A stretch of 64,000 nucleotides of DNA from Acanthaster planci (Eukaryota; Echinodermata; Asteroidea; Valvatida; Acanthasteridae): assembly GCF_001949145.1 (NCBI RefSeq), contig NW_019091404.1:1682015-1746014 (forward strand), read 5' to 3'. Under the pieces are notes generated by a model. The model was not told the origin of the DNA, searched no databases, and worked only from the letters and a program-made list of their open reading frames with translations. The first letter of the stretch is position 1; the number at the start of each line of letters is the position of its first letter. The position numbers and the translations under genes were made by a program. Below are positions 61,391 to 64,000 of this stretch, piece after piece.

Positions 61391-63327
61391 CAAACAAACA
61401 ACATGCCTGTCAATGGCTGTTGAGAAAATCGGGAAGCGGTATTATGTCAAACAGATGGGCGCGGTAGAGCATATTCACATGGACTTCTCCCCTGAATAGC
61501 GATAAGGTTGGTGCTTTTTATTCAGCATGCTGCAAAACAAGTAGATACAGCCAAGTCAGCAAATAAACAAGAAATTTTGACATACCACTTTCTCGAATAA
61601 TGTAATATGTTTCAACTTAAGTTCTTTAGGACTCAAGCACCCTAACATGATACACCAAGGCAGATCACTTGTTTTGCACGACGTTAAACATCTCAGATCT
61701 TCAAAACAACATCTTTAAGCTCATTTTGTGGTGACAGGTCCCGTAGGCCTGGCCTTCCCCTTTACTTTGTGTCTGACTCTGTGTTTTTGTCGTCTGACAT
61801 AACAGCTTTTTTTCCTGACTTTATGAACACAACAATGCTCTTACACGTACTACAGGCAAAGGCGTCATTAGTGGTTGTGCCCGTCTGTTTCGTAGTCGGG
61901 TACTTTTCTGAAATCGGGAACACAATTACAAAATCTCCAAAACAAGTTTTTTCTGGAGTTCGGTGTTGAGTATATATGAGAACAGAGAAGGCGCTTGAGT
62001 ACAGTGTGCATGTACTATTTTTATTAGGAATACCCTGCACGGTGTGTATTTGAGTATCTTTGATGAACAACTTTAAAGAGCAACCCCAAGGGTGGAGGAA
62101 TAAGAAATCTGGCCGTGGTATGTTTACTTGGATCCCATTATAGACATCTATGTACACATAAACCCGGATTCAGCAATATTTTTGGTTAAAAAAACTCACT
62201 TTTGAGACCCGTGTCTGCCGAGTGCTATGACTAGCTTTCGTGGAAGGAGAGTGTCGTCATCGCTTCATTTACATCTCATGAATCAGGCTTTTCCAGTCTT
62301 TCGTCCACGTAGCATGCACCGTGGAAACGGTTCTCCGGCTGGTGCATGTACGCACTGAGCCGGTGCGGTCACGTCAATGCACATAATTACATAAAAACTC
62401 GTGTGTAGTTACAGCTTAGAGGAAGGACACAGAAGGAGTTTGAACTGCCCGGGCTATAACATCTGGCCAATTACCGCTTTCTGGCATGCCCGGTATGTCC
62501 ATAGCCAGAGCGTAGCGAACGCTTGCTACGCACCATCTGTTTCACAACCACCAAACCCCTTTGTACCCTATGATCGCCGCCGCAATTTGTGGCTGGTAAT
62601 CTATATCCATAAAACTTTGTGCACTGAGGTACAGGAAATTGAATATTCATGCCTTTGTTGGTGCTTGGTATGATCTCATGACAACATCAAATTTAATGCT
62701 TGCGCAGTTGCTTGCATTACGGTGTGTGCCCTCTCTTCTGGAGTTTTTTTCGGAATAAATAGCCCGATTGTTTACAACATTTTGTGTTTTGTTCCAATCA
62801 TTTTTATTATTACATTTGTACAAAAGCGTATTATGAAATTTCAGGATCACTTCCCGTGATGAAAAAGCGCATTTTGTTACTTGTGCACTTGGCTTTCCAG
62901 TAAAAGTCAACCGTCATATTGTTGGCCAGTCTTAGCCAAATTCGTAGCGAACACTGATGTGTTTGAGGGAGGAGAATAAAATTAGAAACTTTGCATGTAT
63001 AAGGGAACAATGTATCAACATTTATTAACTTTATTTACGATGGCAAAAATAGGTTTAATATCAGGGATATTTCTCTCTCTATTTCCTGGTCAAAGCAATA
63101 ATTTGTATTTAAATGCAAGCCAAAAACTACTGTCATTGTTAGGATATTATTGGCCCTGCTTGTCCAGCTAAGATGCAGGCAGTAATCAGGTATTTTTGAA
63201 ATGTTTTGTATTATTTGTCTGACTCGGCGGCGACCATCAGTGAACACTTTGAAGTGCCAGAGTTGCAACTCCTGTGTCCTTCCTCTATGGTTACAGTTAA
63301 ACTGTCCCAAGCTCATGCTATAGTAGC

Positions 63328-63594
63328 TGGAAGGCCGAGATATTCTCCCCCCAAAAGTGGCCGAAAATGAAAGACCAGAAAGCGACAACTCCTTGGAGGA
63401 GCGTAGTATTGATGAAGAAGTGAGGAACTCGTCAGACAGCGGTTCTACTTAGGACAGCATCAGCTCACCAGAGCAAGAAGAAACCCGAGGACTACGCAGA
63501 GTGCCAAATCCGATGCGCAGGGCCTTACCGATCGGGCTGACGATGGGACCACCGCTGGTGAACGAGGCGGTGAAGGAGACTAAGATCGTTTAAT
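63328..63594 (+). pseudogene. Possible coding exon with one in-frame TAG
   Basis: After an acceptor-like CTATAGTAG, a frame reads LEGRDILPPKVAENERPES, then acidic and Ser-rich sequence (SLEERSIDEEVRNSSDSGST), a TAG at about 63450, then in the same frame DSISSPEQEETRGLRRVPNP, MRRALPIGLTMGPPLVNEAV and KETKIV followed by TAATAA. The Ser/Asp-rich character continues across the TAG. The sequence before the TAG could also join by splicing, because CTACTTAG is itself acceptor-like. I do not recognise the protein; it may be a terminal exon, a decayed gene or chance. Confidence 0.35.
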
Positions 63595-63599
63595 AAATA

Positions 63600-64000
63600 C
63601 GGCTTGATAAGTTCAGGGTGAAGGACGGAAGTTTTGGAATTTTTTTATGTGTGTTGCTTTATTCCAAAAAAGTGTCCGGCTAGGCCATGCAGCTCAGGTG
63701 TGCAGGCCTTTGTACGAAGACATACCCACGAAATCAGGTCCTGCGATGTTATGACGTTTTTCGTTTTCACGGTGGTGCGCAATTAAATAAGCTTATCCGC
63801 GTGGCGCCACCAACGGTACAAACGTGGACAGTTTTTGAAAACCCGCAGAATTGATCAATTTTTTTTGTCGCACTGTTACTGTTTATTTAGAAGTCACAGT
63901 GCCACTTTACATATGCATGTATAACTTAGATACCACGTGAGTATTTGAAACTGTATTCCCCATTTTCCTCACCACCGTTGGTGATGCTCTTTAACGTGCA
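63600..64000. other. No feature seen
   Basis: No frame, repeat or RNA that I can support up to the end of the window. Confidence 0.5.

Larger units (their letters stand above)
60660..63327. other. Intergenic DNA, no gene seen
   Basis: AT-rich with only short, unconnected frames. The one low-complexity tract is the A-rich run at 61350-61390. Confidence 0.55.

Overview
The window looks like a piece of an animal nuclear genome. It has multi-exon genes with GT-AG introns, secreted trypsin-family proteases with signal peptides, a full-length USP48 deubiquitinase, a tRNA-related SINE, a decayed non-LTR retrotransposon and many short inverted-repeat DNA elements. The protein style and the dense MITE load suggest an invertebrate, possibly an invertebrate deuterostome, but nothing in the sequence alone fixes the species. 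One base is undetermined (N at 44457).

Left part (about 2.4-40.3 kb): a tandem array of four trypsin-like serine protease genes, all on the minus strand, here called A (35124-38277), B (26144-31359), C (17229-21299) and D (4699-11516). Each has the same five-exon structure and intron phases, an almost identical signal-peptide exon, and a TATA-like box 95-96 bp upstream of the ATG. All four conceptually spliced reading frames are open (260-267 aa) and keep the catalytic His/Asp/Ser, the S1-pocket Asp and the GDSGGP motif. The duplicated unit includes flanking DNA on both sides, so each copy acts as an 'empty site' control for elements inserted into the others. Oddities: none of the four has Lys or Arg directly before the mature N-terminus; C has two extra cysteines and a lost stop codon; C and D share a 450-bp promoter/exon-1 block with only two differences, which points to gene conversion.

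The introns and spacers of the array carry mobile elements: a TIR element in D and C, one arm of which has expanded into a 21-bp minisatellite in D; short MITEs with visible target duplications; a 1.08-kb element with 9-bp target duplication in B; a 303-bp fold-back element; and a MITE interrupted by a retrotransposon fragment.

Middle (about 40.3-45.5 kb): intergenic DNA with a diverged direct repeat and no gene I can support.

Right part (45529-59355, plus strand): USP48 in 26 coding exons, 1061 aa, with USP catalytic domain, DUSP region and C-terminal ubiquitin-like domain. Downstream lie a hAT-like MITE (59514-60650), low-complexity tracts and, near 63.3 kb, a possible coding exon of another gene interrupted by one in-frame TAG. 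The proteases and USP48 have no evident functional link: the first are secreted, probably digestive-type enzymes; the second is an intracellular ubiquitin protease.
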